NCBI GenBank assembly: GCA_042408595.1
Contig: JBHOQX010000106.1
Coordinates: forward strand, 1 to 64,000
Length of the DNA stretch: 64,000 nt
Reading direction: 5' to 3'
Origin: JBHOQX01 sp042408595
GTDB lineage: Bacteria; Chloroflexota; Chloroflexia; Chloroflexales; Roseiflexaceae
Shown: piece by piece, positions 1 through 9,257 of the stretch
How the letters are laid out: each line of letters starts with the position of its first letter
Numbering within the stretch: position 1 is the stretch's first letter
Program-made: the position numbers and the translations under genes
The notes under the pieces: generated by a model
Told to the model about the DNA's origin: nothing
The model's database searches: none
Seen by the model: the letters and a program-made list of their open reading frames with translations, nothing else

Positions 1-306
1 CGTCGTGTGTCGGAACCGGACTCAGCTACGCTACGAGTTGCGCTTGGCGACGGCTCGCCTCCGGCATAAGCCGCACGTCATCCAAGGTTGCATCACCCAG
101 GCCGGGCTCTCACTTTAGATGGCTGTGCAGCAGGCTATATAACGCGATCACGGAGTTTTTCAGGAGGCATCTGCTGTAGGGACGAAGGATGCGGGACGGG
201 GGACGGGGGACGAACGTGGGCCGGTGCGCGAGAGGAATGTGCTTCCGACCGTTAGAACGAGCGTTCGTCCTCGGTCGTCCGTCTATTGTCAGACCACAGC
301 CACGCC
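1..306. other. Upstream stretch without a gene
   Basis: No open frame with a start and ribosome-binding site is convincing here. The only structure is a G-rich tandem run at 191-218 (listed separately). No promoter with good -35 and -10 boxes is seen before the ligase gene. Confidence 0.5.
191..218. repeat. Heptanucleotide tandem repeat, G-rich
   Basis: Consecutive 7-base units of the form G(C/G)GGGAC occur at 191, 198 and 205, followed by a degenerate unit. It is one of many degenerate 7-8 nt runs in this window. Confidence 0.7.
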
Positions 307-2181
307 ATGCACGACTTCGCCGCGCTGTACGCCGCGCTTGATGAGACCAACAAGACCAACGAGAAGGTCGAGGCGCTGATCCGCTACTTCGGTGCGGCAG
401 ACCCGGCGGATGCCGCGTGGGCGCTGTACTTCCTGATCGGCCGCCGCCCGCGCCAGGCCGTGCCCATGCCGAAGCTGCGGGCCTGGGCCGTCGAGGCCGC
501 CGGCATCCCCGACTGGCTGTTCGGCGAGTCGTACGACGCGGTGGGCGATTTTGCCGAGACGGTGGCCCTGTTGCTGGAGGGTCTCGGCGGCCGGCGACCC
601 GAAGGCACGGGGGCCGGGGGGCGCGAAGGCCGGGAGACGTGGGGGCCGGGAGGCGGGGAGACGTGGGGGCCGGGAGGCGGGGAGACAGATGCTCGACCTC
701 CGGCGTCCAGCCGCCAGCTGCCAGCCGCCAGCCTCGCGGCGTGGGTCGAGGACGTGCTGCTGCCGCTCCGCTCGCTGCCGGAGGAGCAGCAGCGCCGCGT
801 GATCCTCGACTCGTGGGCGGCGCTGGATGGGCGCGAGCGCTTCGTCTGGAACAAGCTGCTGACCGGCGCGTTCCGCGTCGGCGTGTCGCAGCGGCTGGTG
901 GTGCGGGCGCTGGCGGCGGTCAGCGGCGTAGCGGATGCCGCGATCGCCCACCGGCTGATGGGCGAGTGGGCGCCGGGCGCGGCGTTTTACAGCGCGCTGC
1001 TCGCCAAAGAGACCGGCGACACCGACATCAGCCGGCCGTACCCATTCTTCCTGGCGCATCCGATCGAAAGCCGGCTGCGAGCGGCGGAGAGCGCCGAGGG
1101 TACAGCGGGCCTGGGGCCGGAGCAGGAAGCCGTCTCCCCGGCGATCTCTGCCGCGGCGTTGCAGCAGGCGCTGGGCGATGTGCGCGAGTGGCAGGCGGAG
1201 TGGAAGTGGGACGGCATCCGGGCGCAGCTCATCCGCCGCGCCGGGCGCACGTTTATCTGGTCGCGCGGCGAGGAACTGGTCACCGAGCGCTTTCCGGAGA
1301 TCGCCGCTGCGGGCGAGCTGCTGCCCGACGGCACGGTGCTCGACGGTGAGATCCTGCCGTGGTCCGGTGGGGTGCTGCCGTTCGCGCAGCTCCAGCGCCG
1401 GATCGGGCGCAAGACGCTGGGAAAGAGGATCCTGGCCGAGGTGCCGGTGGTCTTTCTCGCCTACGACCTGCTGGAACGCGGCGGCGTCGATGTGCGTACC
1501 AGCCCGCTCAGCGAGCGGCGGGCGGCGCTAGAGGGGCTGGTGGAGGGGATGGGGCGCCAATCAGCTGGGGAGATAGAGACGCCGGAAGACAGGGAGAGCG
1601 GCGGAGCGCAAGGCGCGCTGTCACTCCTCCTGTCCCCGCTCGTGCCGGCGCCGACGTGGGACGCCCTGGCGGCGGCGTGGGCCGGCGCCCGGGCTCGCAA
1701 CGTCGAGGGGCTGATGCTCAAGCGCCGCTCGTCGCCGTACCGTGTCGGGCGGCAGCGCGGCGACTGGTGGAAGTGGAAGGTCGATCCGTTCACGGTGGAC
1801 GCCGTGCTGATGTACGCCGAGCGCGGCTCCGGCAAGCGCGCCAGCCTCTACACCGACTACACCTTCGGCCTCTGGGACGGCGACCGGCTGGTGCCGTTCG
1901 CCAAGGCGTACTCCGGCCTGACCGACGCCGAGATCCGCCAGGTGGACGCCTTCGTGCGCCGGCACACCATCGAGAAATTCGGCCCGGTGCGCACCGTCAC
2001 CCCGGCGCTGGTGTTTGAGCTGGCGTTCGAGGGCATCCAGCGCTCGACCCGTCATAAATCCGGGGTCGCGGTGCGCTTCCCGCGCATCCTGCGCTGGCGC
2101 ACCGATAAGGGGATCGGCGAGGCCGACACCCTGGCGGCGGTGCGGGCGCTCCTGCCCCCGGCGGAGTTGGCCGCACGGTAA
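307..2181 (+). CDS. ATP-dependent DNA ligase
   Basis: Seals nicks in double-stranded DNA using ATP. The adenylation motif KWDG is visible with the nucleophile Lys at residue 300, followed downstream by EGLMLK (motif IV) and WWKWK (motif V), then an OB-fold C-terminus ending in the FELAFEGIQ region. Total 624 aa. I place the start at ATG 307 because MHDFAALYAAL begins the conserved part; an in-frame TTG at 286 is possible and neither has a clear ribosome-binding site. Two low-complexity insertions are odd: about residues 100-143, encoded by two perfect 24-bp repeats (634-681) plus four CCAGCNG-type heptamers (707-734), and about residues 418-444. Both keep the frame and lie outside the catalytic motifs. 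The next gene starts 43 bases downstream. Confidence 0.93.
   Translation: MHDFAALYAALDETNKTNEKVEALIRYFGAADPADAAWALYFLIGRRPRQAVPMPKLRAWAVEAAGIPDWLFGESYDAVGDFAETVALLLEGLGGRRPEGTGAGGREGRETWGPGGGETWGPGGGETDARPPASSRQLPAASLAAWVEDVLLPLRSLPEEQQRRVILDSWAALDGRERFVWNKLLTGAFRVGVSQRLVVRALAAVSGVADAAIAHRLMGEWAPGAAFYSALLAKETGDTDISRPYPFFLAHPIESRLRAAESAEGTAGLGPEQEAVSPAISAAALQQALGDVREWQAEWKWDGIRAQLIRRAGRTFIWSRGEELVTERFPEIAAAGELLPDGTVLDGEILPWSGGVLPFAQLQRRIGRKTLGKRILAEVPVVFLAYDLLERGGVDVRTSPLSERRAALEGLVEGMGRQSAGEIETPEDRESGGAQGALSLLLSPLVPAPTWDALAAAWAGARARNVEGLMLKRRSSPYRVGRQRGDWWKWKVDPFTVDAVLMYAERGSGKRASLYTDYTFGLWDGDRLVPFAKAYSGLTDAEIRQVDAFVRRHTIEKFGPVRTVTPALVFELAFEGIQRSTRHKSGVAVRFPRILRWRTDKGIGEADTLAAVRALLPPAELAAR
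634..734. repeat. In-frame tandem repeats inside the ligase gene
   Basis: Two perfect 24-bp copies occupy 634-657 and 658-681. Four heptamers of the CCAGC(C/T)(G/T) type occupy 707-734. Together they encode a Gly/Pro/Glu-rich loop in the ligase. Unit sizes and copy numbers add up to a multiple of three, so the gene stays open. Confidence 0.85.
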
Positions 2182-2224
2182 GGGCCGCACGACACAAAGC
2201 TTTGCAACGAGGATATCCCGCTCA

Positions 2225-4021
2225 ATGCGCCACCCTGCATCCCTCTCGCTTCCCGGTCGCACCGAGGAACTCTCCTGGATCGAGGCGCTCGCCGAGCGCT
2301 GCGCGGCGGCCCGCACGAGCCGCTACCTGCTGTTCGTCGCGGCGACCGTGTGCAGCGTGCTCTTCGCCGGGTACTATTTCGGCACCTTCGATCAGGCGAT
2401 CCACATCCCGTTCCTGAAGAAATTTGCCGATCCGTCGCTCTATCCGAACGATCCCTTCTTCGACCTGCGCCTGCGGCACTATTCGTTCTTTTGGTTCCCT
2501 TTCATCTGGGCCTACCGGGCCGGCGCGCTGGAAGTGGCGATGTTCGCGGTCCACCTGCTCGTCACCTATGCAACGTTCTGGGCGCTGTGGGAGCTGAGCT
2601 GGACGATGTTCCGCACCCCGCTTGCGTCGTTGCTGGCCGTCGCCACTTTTGTGGTTCCGCACGCCGGGTTCGCCGGCTTCACGCTGATCGAGTTCAGCCT
2701 CCTGAATCGGACGTTCGTCCTGCCGTTCCTGCTCGTGGCGATCAACCTGTACCTGCGCCAGCGGCCGTTGCTGGCGTTCTTCACGCTCGGCGTGCTGTAC
2801 AACCTGCATGTCGTCTCGGTAAATTTCGTCCTGGCGATGCTGCTGTTCGACAGTTTGTGGCAGATACGGCGCACCGGCTGGCGAACGCTGGTGGGCGGCA
2901 TGGCGCTGTTCGTGATCGCCGCGCTGCCGGTGCTGCTCTGGTGGCTGAGCGCCGGCGGCGGCGTGCGCGGGCCGCAGTGGGAATGGTTCTCGCTGCTCTG
3001 GCGCAGCTACTTCTACCACCTGTTCTTCCTGATCGGCCCGTTTCCGATGGTCGTGCTGGTGACGTTGGGCGGGTGCGCCGCTGTGGTGCTGTTTATCGTG
3101 GCGCGGCGGGCCGCGCCGCCGCCGCCCGCGATCGACCGGAGCGTGGCAAACTTCATGATCGCCGCGCTGCTGATCGTCGCGGTGCAGGCGGCGATCTCCT
3201 ACGTCTACCCGATCACCATCCTGATCCAGTCGCAGATCATGCGGGCCGGCGTGTTTGCGATGCTCTTCGCGTATCTGTATGTCGCCCACGCGCTGGCGGA
3301 GGGGCTGCGCTCCGGCAGGCTGGCACGCGGCGCCGGCAGCCTGCTGATCGCAGCGACCGTGCTGCTCCCATCGCCGCTGTTTCTGCTGATCGTCGGGGCG
3401 ATCACATGGTGGGTGCGCCCGGCGCGGCTGGCGCGCGTGCTCGGCTGGGGCGTCACGGCCGCATCGTTTGTCGGCATCATCCTCGTGGCGTCGGCCCTGG
3501 GCATCTGGCGGCCACGAATCCATATCTTCCCGGAGCAGTCGGCCTGGGCGGATACGCAGCTGTGGGCGCGCGACAACACCCCGCGCGACACGGTGTTCAT
3601 CACACCGCCGCAGCGCTGGTGGTTCTACGACCTGGAGTGGCGGGTGCTCTCCGAGCGTTCGACCGTGGCCACGCTTTCGGAGCTGCTCGAAGCGGCCTTC
3701 GCGCCGGAGTATATTCCGCGCTGGCGCGAGCGGTTCGAGGCGGTGGCGCCGGGCGCGCAGGCCCGTATGCGCGGCGACGTGTTCGAGAACAACGACCTGG
3801 CGGCGGCAGCGTTCTACAGCCTGTCAACCGGGGAGTTGCAGCAGATCGGCCGCCGGTACGGGGCGACCTATCTGGTCATGGAGAAGCCGCATACCCGCGA
3901 TCTGCCGGTGGCCTACGAGAATGTCGGGTTCATCGTGTATCGCCTCGACGCGACACCAGAACCGTTCAGCAGTCGCCACAGAATCAGGGCGGACCTCGGA
4001 ACCACGTACGTTGAACGCTGA
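2225..4021 (+). CDS. Polytopic membrane protein, DUF6798/glycosyltransferase-like
   Basis: A 598-aa integral membrane protein with roughly ten to twelve hydrophobic segments between residues 35 and 430, then a soluble C-terminal part (about 430-598) with WARDNTPRDTVFITPP. That arrangement, a membrane body followed by a short soluble domain after a D-T/R-D-T segment, is seen in GT-C-like and DUF6798-type proteins, but I cannot identify a substrate or a catalytic residue. The start ATG 2225 follows a GAGG element at 2209. Upstream in-frame sequence overlapping the ligase gene is not credible protein. It lies 43 bases after the ligase and 23 before the deacetylase, so the three may be cotranscribed. 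Confidence 0.75.
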   Translation: MRHPASLSLPGRTEELSWIEALAERCAAARTSRYLLFVAATVCSVLFAGYYFGTFDQAIHIPFLKKFADPSLYPNDPFFDLRLRHYSFFWFPFIWAYRAGALEVAMFAVHLLVTYATFWALWELSWTMFRTPLASLLAVATFVVPHAGFAGFTLIEFSLLNRTFVLPFLLVAINLYLRQRPLLAFFTLGVLYNLHVVSVNFVLAMLLFDSLWQIRRTGWRTLVGGMALFVIAALPVLLWWLSAGGGVRGPQWEWFSLLWRSYFYHLFFLIGPFPMVVLVTLGGCAAVVLFIVARRAAPPPPAIDRSVANFMIAALLIVAVQAAISYVYPITILIQSQIMRAGVFAMLFAYLYVAHALAEGLRSGRLARGAGSLLIAATVLLPSPLFLLIVGAITWWVRPARLARVLGWGVTAASFVGIILVASALGIWRPRIHIFPEQSAWADTQLWARDNTPRDTVFITPPQRWWFYDLEWRVLSERSTVATLSELLEAAFAPEYIPRWRERFEAVAPGAQARMRGDVFENNDLAAAAFYSLSTGELQQIGRRYGATYLVMEKPHTRDLPVAYENVGFIVYRLDATPEPFSSRHRIRADLGTTYVER

Positions 4022-4044
4022 ACTCCGGCTTTCCATCCAGCGCC

Positions 4045-4953
4045 ATGCCGATACAGATCTTCTACACTGACGACTTTGTGCTTCCGCTGCCGGCGGGCCA
4101 CCGCTTCCCGATGGAGAAATACGCCCTGTTGCGCGGGCGGGTCGTCGCAGGGGGCCTGGTCGCGCCGGGGGCGCTCCGTGTGCCGCCCGCCGCGACCGAC
4201 GCGGAGCTGGCCCGCGCCCACGACCGCGACTATATCCGGCGCGTCGCAGCGGGCGCGCTGACCGCGGCGGAGATCCGGCGGATCGGCTTCCCCTGGTCGC
4301 CGCAGATGGTCGAGCGCTCGCGGCGCTCGTCCGGGGCGACGATCGCGGCCTGCCGCGCTGCGCTGGACGACGGTATAGCGGTGAGCCTGGCCGGCGGCAC
4401 GCACCACGCCGGGTACGACCACGGCGAAGGGTTCTGCGTCTTCAACGACAGCGTGGTGGCGGCGCGGGCGATGCAGGCCGAGGGCGGCTCCCGCCGCGTG
4501 CTGATCGTCGATTGCGACGTACATCAGGGCAACGGCAGCGCCGCGATCTGCGCCGGGGACGAAACGATCTTCACCTTCTCGATCCACGGCGAGAAGAACT
4601 TCCCGTTCCGCAAAGAGCGCAGCGATCTGGACATCGGCCTGGAGGACGGGACGGGCGACGAGGCGTATATGGCGGCGTTGGCCGGCGGGCTGCGCCGCGC
4701 CCTCGACGCCGCCCGCCCCGACCTGGTGATCTACCTGGCGGGGGCGGACCCGTTCGCGGGGGACCGGCTGGGCCGGCTGGCGCTGACCAAGGCCGGCCTG
4801 GCGGCGCGCGACCGGTTGGTGTTCGCGGCCTGCTGCGCCGCCGGGCTGCCGGTCGCCGTCACCATGGCCGGTGGCTACGGGCGCGACATCGCCGACACGG
4901 TGGATATCCACGCGCAGACCGTGCGGCTGGCGGCGGAGATCGCAGCTGCGTGA
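4045..4953 (+). CDS. Histone deacetylase superfamily protein
   Basis: A 302-aa zinc amidohydrolase of the arginase/deacetylase fold, the class that includes bacterial AcuC and acetylpolyamine deacetylases. Catalytic signatures are present: the paired histidines in GGTHHAGYDHGEGF (about residues 116-129), the zinc ligands in DCDVHQGNG (about 155-163), and the late metal Asp in YLAGADPFAGD. It probably removes acyl groups from a lysine or small amine; substrate cannot be told from the sequence. The length suits the compact class IV-like bacterial type. The start ATG 4045 is 23 bases from the preceding stop. Confidence 0.88.
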   Translation: MPIQIFYTDDFVLPLPAGHRFPMEKYALLRGRVVAGGLVAPGALRVPPAATDAELARAHDRDYIRRVAAGALTAAEIRRIGFPWSPQMVERSRRSSGATIAACRAALDDGIAVSLAGGTHHAGYDHGEGFCVFNDSVVAARAMQAEGGSRRVLIVDCDVHQGNGSAAICAGDETIFTFSIHGEKNFPFRKERSDLDIGLEDGTGDEAYMAALAGGLRRALDAARPDLVIYLAGADPFAGDRLGRLALTKAGLAARDRLVFAACCAAGLPVAVTMAGGYGRDIADTVDIHAQTVRLAAEIAAA

Positions 4954-5365
4954 TAGCGTTGCAATTGGCACGCCACGCGGCGACCCCAGGCCCGTAGACA
5001 ACCCTGCTCACACCTTTCGTGCAATCTTCAAATAATTAAAATTTTTCAAATCTACGAGCATGTGCCAGGGGCTAACTGATGAGCTGACAGATGCCACGAA
5101 GGCGGCTTGTTCGGCGATTTCAACCGACGCCAGCGTGGGTTGGTCGTTCGATGATCGCAGCGAAGGCGCCCGCGGGATAACAAAACCAGAGACGCAATTA
5201 AAACCGTCTTGACAAACGGTACAAGGCGTGCTATAGTACTAGCTAAGCGCAATTAAAAAAATTAAAATTATGACCTGGCACGCATCACGCAGGGTGCATC
5301 GCCCTCCCGGCAGTATCCCCTCCCAGGCGGCACGCGGGATGCACCGTACCTCATGAGGTTATGCA
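4954..5365. other. AT-rich intergenic region before the GH2 locus
   Basis: No gene is seen. Base composition drops sharply from about 5020, marking the left edge of an AT-richer block that runs to about 9170. It holds the promoter at 5209-5237 and repeated GCAATTAAAA-type words around 5193 and 5249. Confidence 0.6.
5209..5237 (+). promoter_or_regulatory. Consensus sigma-70-type promoter
   Basis: TTGACA at 5209-5214 and TATAGT at 5232-5237, separated by exactly 17 bases. Transcription would start near 5244, leaving a leader of about 120 bases before the GH2-like gene. Confidence 0.75.
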
Positions 5366-8300
5366 ATGCGAACAACGGCGTTAACTAGGCGCATCGGTGC
5401 CGCGGTCATGGTAGCCTTTCTGCTCCAGCCCCTGCTTGGTTCACCAAAACCATTATACGCGGACCAGATAAAAGCTGTTCCGAACGGTGGGTTCGAAAGC
5501 GATCTAGATCGCTGGTGGACCTGGGTTCCTAGCACCTCGGCGGATCAGAGCCCGATCTCTGTCATTACAGATGCGAGTGCGCATGGTGGAAGTAAGTATG
5601 CTGCTTTTGCGGGAAGAGACATATTTACGGCGTATCTGGGCTAGAATATTACTGGGCTAGATAATGGTGCATATACGCTCGGTGCGTGGGTTAAGGCCAG
5701 TGGTGGCGCAGCAATGTTTATGCAGGCGAAGGAGTTTGATAATAGTGGGAGATCGATAGAATATTTTGTCCGGGATCCGATCAACGATTGGACGTACATC
5801 GAGATAAAAGATATACCTATTACAAATGGTTCCTTTACAATAACATTTGGGGTTCAAGACGCTATTGCTGGTCAATTTTTCTGCATTGATGACGTAGTTC
5901 TGCATTTTCAAGAAGATGCTCCTCCTTCTTCGCCTGGCGATAATGTTGTAAGCAATCCCGGTTTCGAGGACGATAACGCGGAAGTTGCTGTTCCAGGGGG
6001 ATGGTTCCTTTGGAGTGCTAATCCCGAGGATCAGACTGCATTCTCAGTAAAAAGAGCGACAGATGTAGATTCGGCTCATAGTGGTTCATACTATGCCAGA
6101 GTTCAAAAAGACAGGGACTATGAGCTTTATATCTTGCAGAGCCTTTCGAACCTGAGTAACGGTAAGTATACTTTAGGTGCCTGGGTCCGCTCATCAGGAG
6201 GCCAGTCGAGGTTGTTCCTGCAGCTCAAGGATTATGATAATACGGGTTCGAGCAGGCTAGAAGAGATTCCACTAACTGCGATCAGTGAGTGGCGTTTTGT
6301 CAGCATCAAAGATATTCCGGTTGCAAACCATAATGCCACGATCACCTTTGGCGTCAAGGGCGGTGCGGGGCAATGGTTCGCAATCGATGATGTGGTGCTC
6401 TACAACCAAGAGGGAGGGGCTAGCTCGAACGAACCGCTCCCCGCGATCGGCGGTGACCTGGCTGGTCCTGAGCATCGTGATATTCAGCCGCTCGCATCGT
6501 ACAATTTGGGCGGATCAAATCTGTGGCAGTACAAAGGTCGGAAGAGCACTCTTTGGGGGAGTTTGTGCTTGCCCAACTTGATTCGCGAAGGATCTGATGC
6601 GTGGATTGATTTTCGCCGCGAGGTCACTGTTCCGCCTGAAGCACAAAACCGCGTCTTCAAGCTGACAATTCAATCGCTGATGGATGGTGGAGCGGTATTT
6701 ATAAACGACAACAAGGTGAAAGATATTGAGTATGGGCTATTTCCGTCAAGTATCGACATTACACCATACGTGTCTGCAGGGGGGTTTCACGCTGACAGTA
6801 CGCGCGTACAGCCGAAATAACTATTATGCTCCGGGGCATTTTCCACAAGGCTTGAATTATTCGCGCAAGCTCGGCATGCCAAGGGGCATATCGCTGGATA
6901 TTTACCCCTTGATCCATATCGTGGACACATTTGTAAAGACAAAGGTCGGGCTGCCACCACGGCAAAATAGTACGATCTCCTACGATGTCTGGCTGCAAAA
7001 TGGCTCGGCGGTTGCGAGGAACATCGTGTTGTCGGCGTATCTCACGTCGTGGAACGGCCATGATTGGAAGTATCCGAATTTGCCGGATATGAATGTTACC
7101 TTGCCGGCTTACAGCACGGTAAAGGTCAGCTCCCCACCGATTCGATGGACGCTTGGGCCTAAGAGTTTCTGGTGGCCAAATATTCCTTTCCGCGAAGACC
7201 ATGTGGCTGAATTGCATAACATCCACTTTACCATAAAGGACGCCGGAAACGCGTTGGACACACAGACACAGCGCTTTGGCTTCGTGCAGTTTACCGAAGG
7301 CGCTAATAAGTATCAGGTGAACGGTATTGATGTCTTTCAGTTTATGGATTCGACCCAGGAGGGCATGTTCACGCCGGATACAAAAGATGGTTTTGGTAAC
7401 GCATATGCTGTTACGCAGGGATGGCTTGGCGGTGAGAATGGCGCTAAAGAGACCTGGAAGAAATACCTGCGGCTTGGTATCAATACCTTCCGTGTGCATT
7501 CGTCGGCGCCGACCAAAGCGATGTTGGACGCGGCCGACGAAGTTGGAATGATGATCGTTCCTGAGTCTGCAATTCGTGGTTTTAGCAGCCCTGAAGAGGT
7601 GTGGGATCCGGTATACAAGCCAGCTTCGGTCAGGGCGATGATCGTCACAACCCGCAAGCACCCCAGCGTGGCACGCTACAGCCTAGGCAATGAATGGTTC
7701 GATTTTACACGCAATGACGATATCAGCCGACAACTGATAGATGCTGCCGTCGCTGAGGATGACACGCGCCCACTCTCATACTCTGGCTTCCGCGGCGCTG
7801 ATGGTGTTGGCCGCCGATACGGCACGGATGGTGTGCATCATGCCATCATATTTGCGCATTATTTCGAACTTGCTCCGTCGGACAATGAGATTCGCGGCGT
7901 CGAAGAGACGGCCTGGCGACCTGATGATAGCTATGATGTCACTAAGCATAATGAACTCATCGAAATCGCAAGAAATGCGATCACCTATAGAAATAATGGA
8001 TATGAAGTCTTTGGCCCATGGAATATCAATAACTACTGGCCAAACTTTGTTTCAGGCGCTTCTTACGATAATAAGACATATGCGGGCGGCTCGCGCAATG
8101 ATGTCCGGCCTGCAGACCGGGTTGATGGTGTCGATGGCTGGGGCTCGCCGATCGTGCGATTCGTGCAAAAAGCTTATCATATTTTCGCTGCTGCCGATCT
8201 TGATCTGGTGCGAAAGACTCTCGGCACGGAGCGTAGTATTATTCGAGACGGAAAAGTTCCTGCCTTAACACCTGATAGTATTGCGACCAGGAAGCTGGTT

Positions 8301-9173
8301 GTCTTTAATAACGATCTGGCAAAACATACTGTAAGGGTGCTTTGGGAGCTCAGATGGGATAGCCCGACAGGAGAAGTCGTAAAGAGCGGCATAACACCTG
8401 GCATCCATTTGAACCCGGCCGAACGTGCAGTAACACAGATACAGTTTAAGGTCCCGAAGATAACAAGCGAATCGCGCAAGCTGTACTTTGTTCTCCAGAC
8501 AAAGGTGGGTGGTCGCGTTCGCTTCCGTGAGGACAACTATTACTTCTAAGTCGGTAAAAACCCTAATGCCGATCAGGTGTTTGCCGGAAAAGCATACAGA
8601 GGAACTCCGGATATCACGTCGGAGAACATCGATCCTTTATGGGCAAATGTGCCAGCATTGTTGCTCGATAAGGTTCGGCTGCTCGATACGAGCAAAGCTC
8701 CTGCTGGCTATACGCCTCCTACCGCAGAGTATAAGCTTATGTGGGATTATCGATACCTATACGCGCTGGCGAAGGTCAACTCCGCTTATCCGTTGAACCA
8801 CGACAACCCAAATGTTTGGGAGCAAGATAGCGTTGAGTTCTTTGTAGATGGTGATAACACTAAGTCGGAGTCGATTGATGGCATGGATCGCCACATTATC
8901 GTGACATATCAGAATGTGGCCAAGAACTTCGACGCTCGTGATTTAAACGGCGTCGTGTCGAGCGCTAGAGTAATTGAAGGTGGCTATATCGTGCAGATTA
9001 AGATACCGCTCGATCAACCACCGAAGCTGGGTGATATCATCGGTTTCGATGGACAGTTTAACACGACGGCAGGCACCAGCTCCCGAGTGTCGATCGTCGG
9101 TTGGTCCGGCTCACAAAATCTCTCGGACCAAAAAGCGAGTGTCTGGGGCGAGATCGAGCTAGTCAACCCATAA
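5366..9173 (+). pseudogene. Secreted GH2-like glycosidase with CBM domains, broken by three lesions
   Basis: Reconstructed as one protein of about 1,268 aa. In order: signal peptide (residues 1-30); two related carbohydrate-binding-like modules (about 32-190 and 195-355, each with NxGFE and YTLGAWV); a GH2-like sugar-binding and TIM-barrel region, with GNEW (near 7690) as the likely acid/base site; and a C-terminal CBM9-like domain (8577-9173). Three lesions: in-frame TAG at 5642-5644, an extra base in the G run at 6779-6784 that moves the frame, and in-frame TAA at 8547-8549. Reading continues sensibly across each. In the second module the residue matching the TAG is Gln, so CAG to TAG is the likely change. 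Codon use is far more AT-rich than the neighbours, suggesting transfer. GH2 assignment is from motif order. Confidence 0.8.
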
Positions 9174-9257
9174 CCGGCCACCTACGGTTCAGCCCGCCGC
9201 TGCGCGTGCTGTAGGCCACACCGCAGCAACCGAACGGAATATGCGCCGAAGCGGCGT

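Noticed and set aside
5642..8549. Stop-codon reassignment or read-through in the GH2-like gene
   Set aside because: Two different stops (TAG and TAA) plus a frame change occur in one gene, while all neighbouring genes use these stops normally; mutation is simpler.
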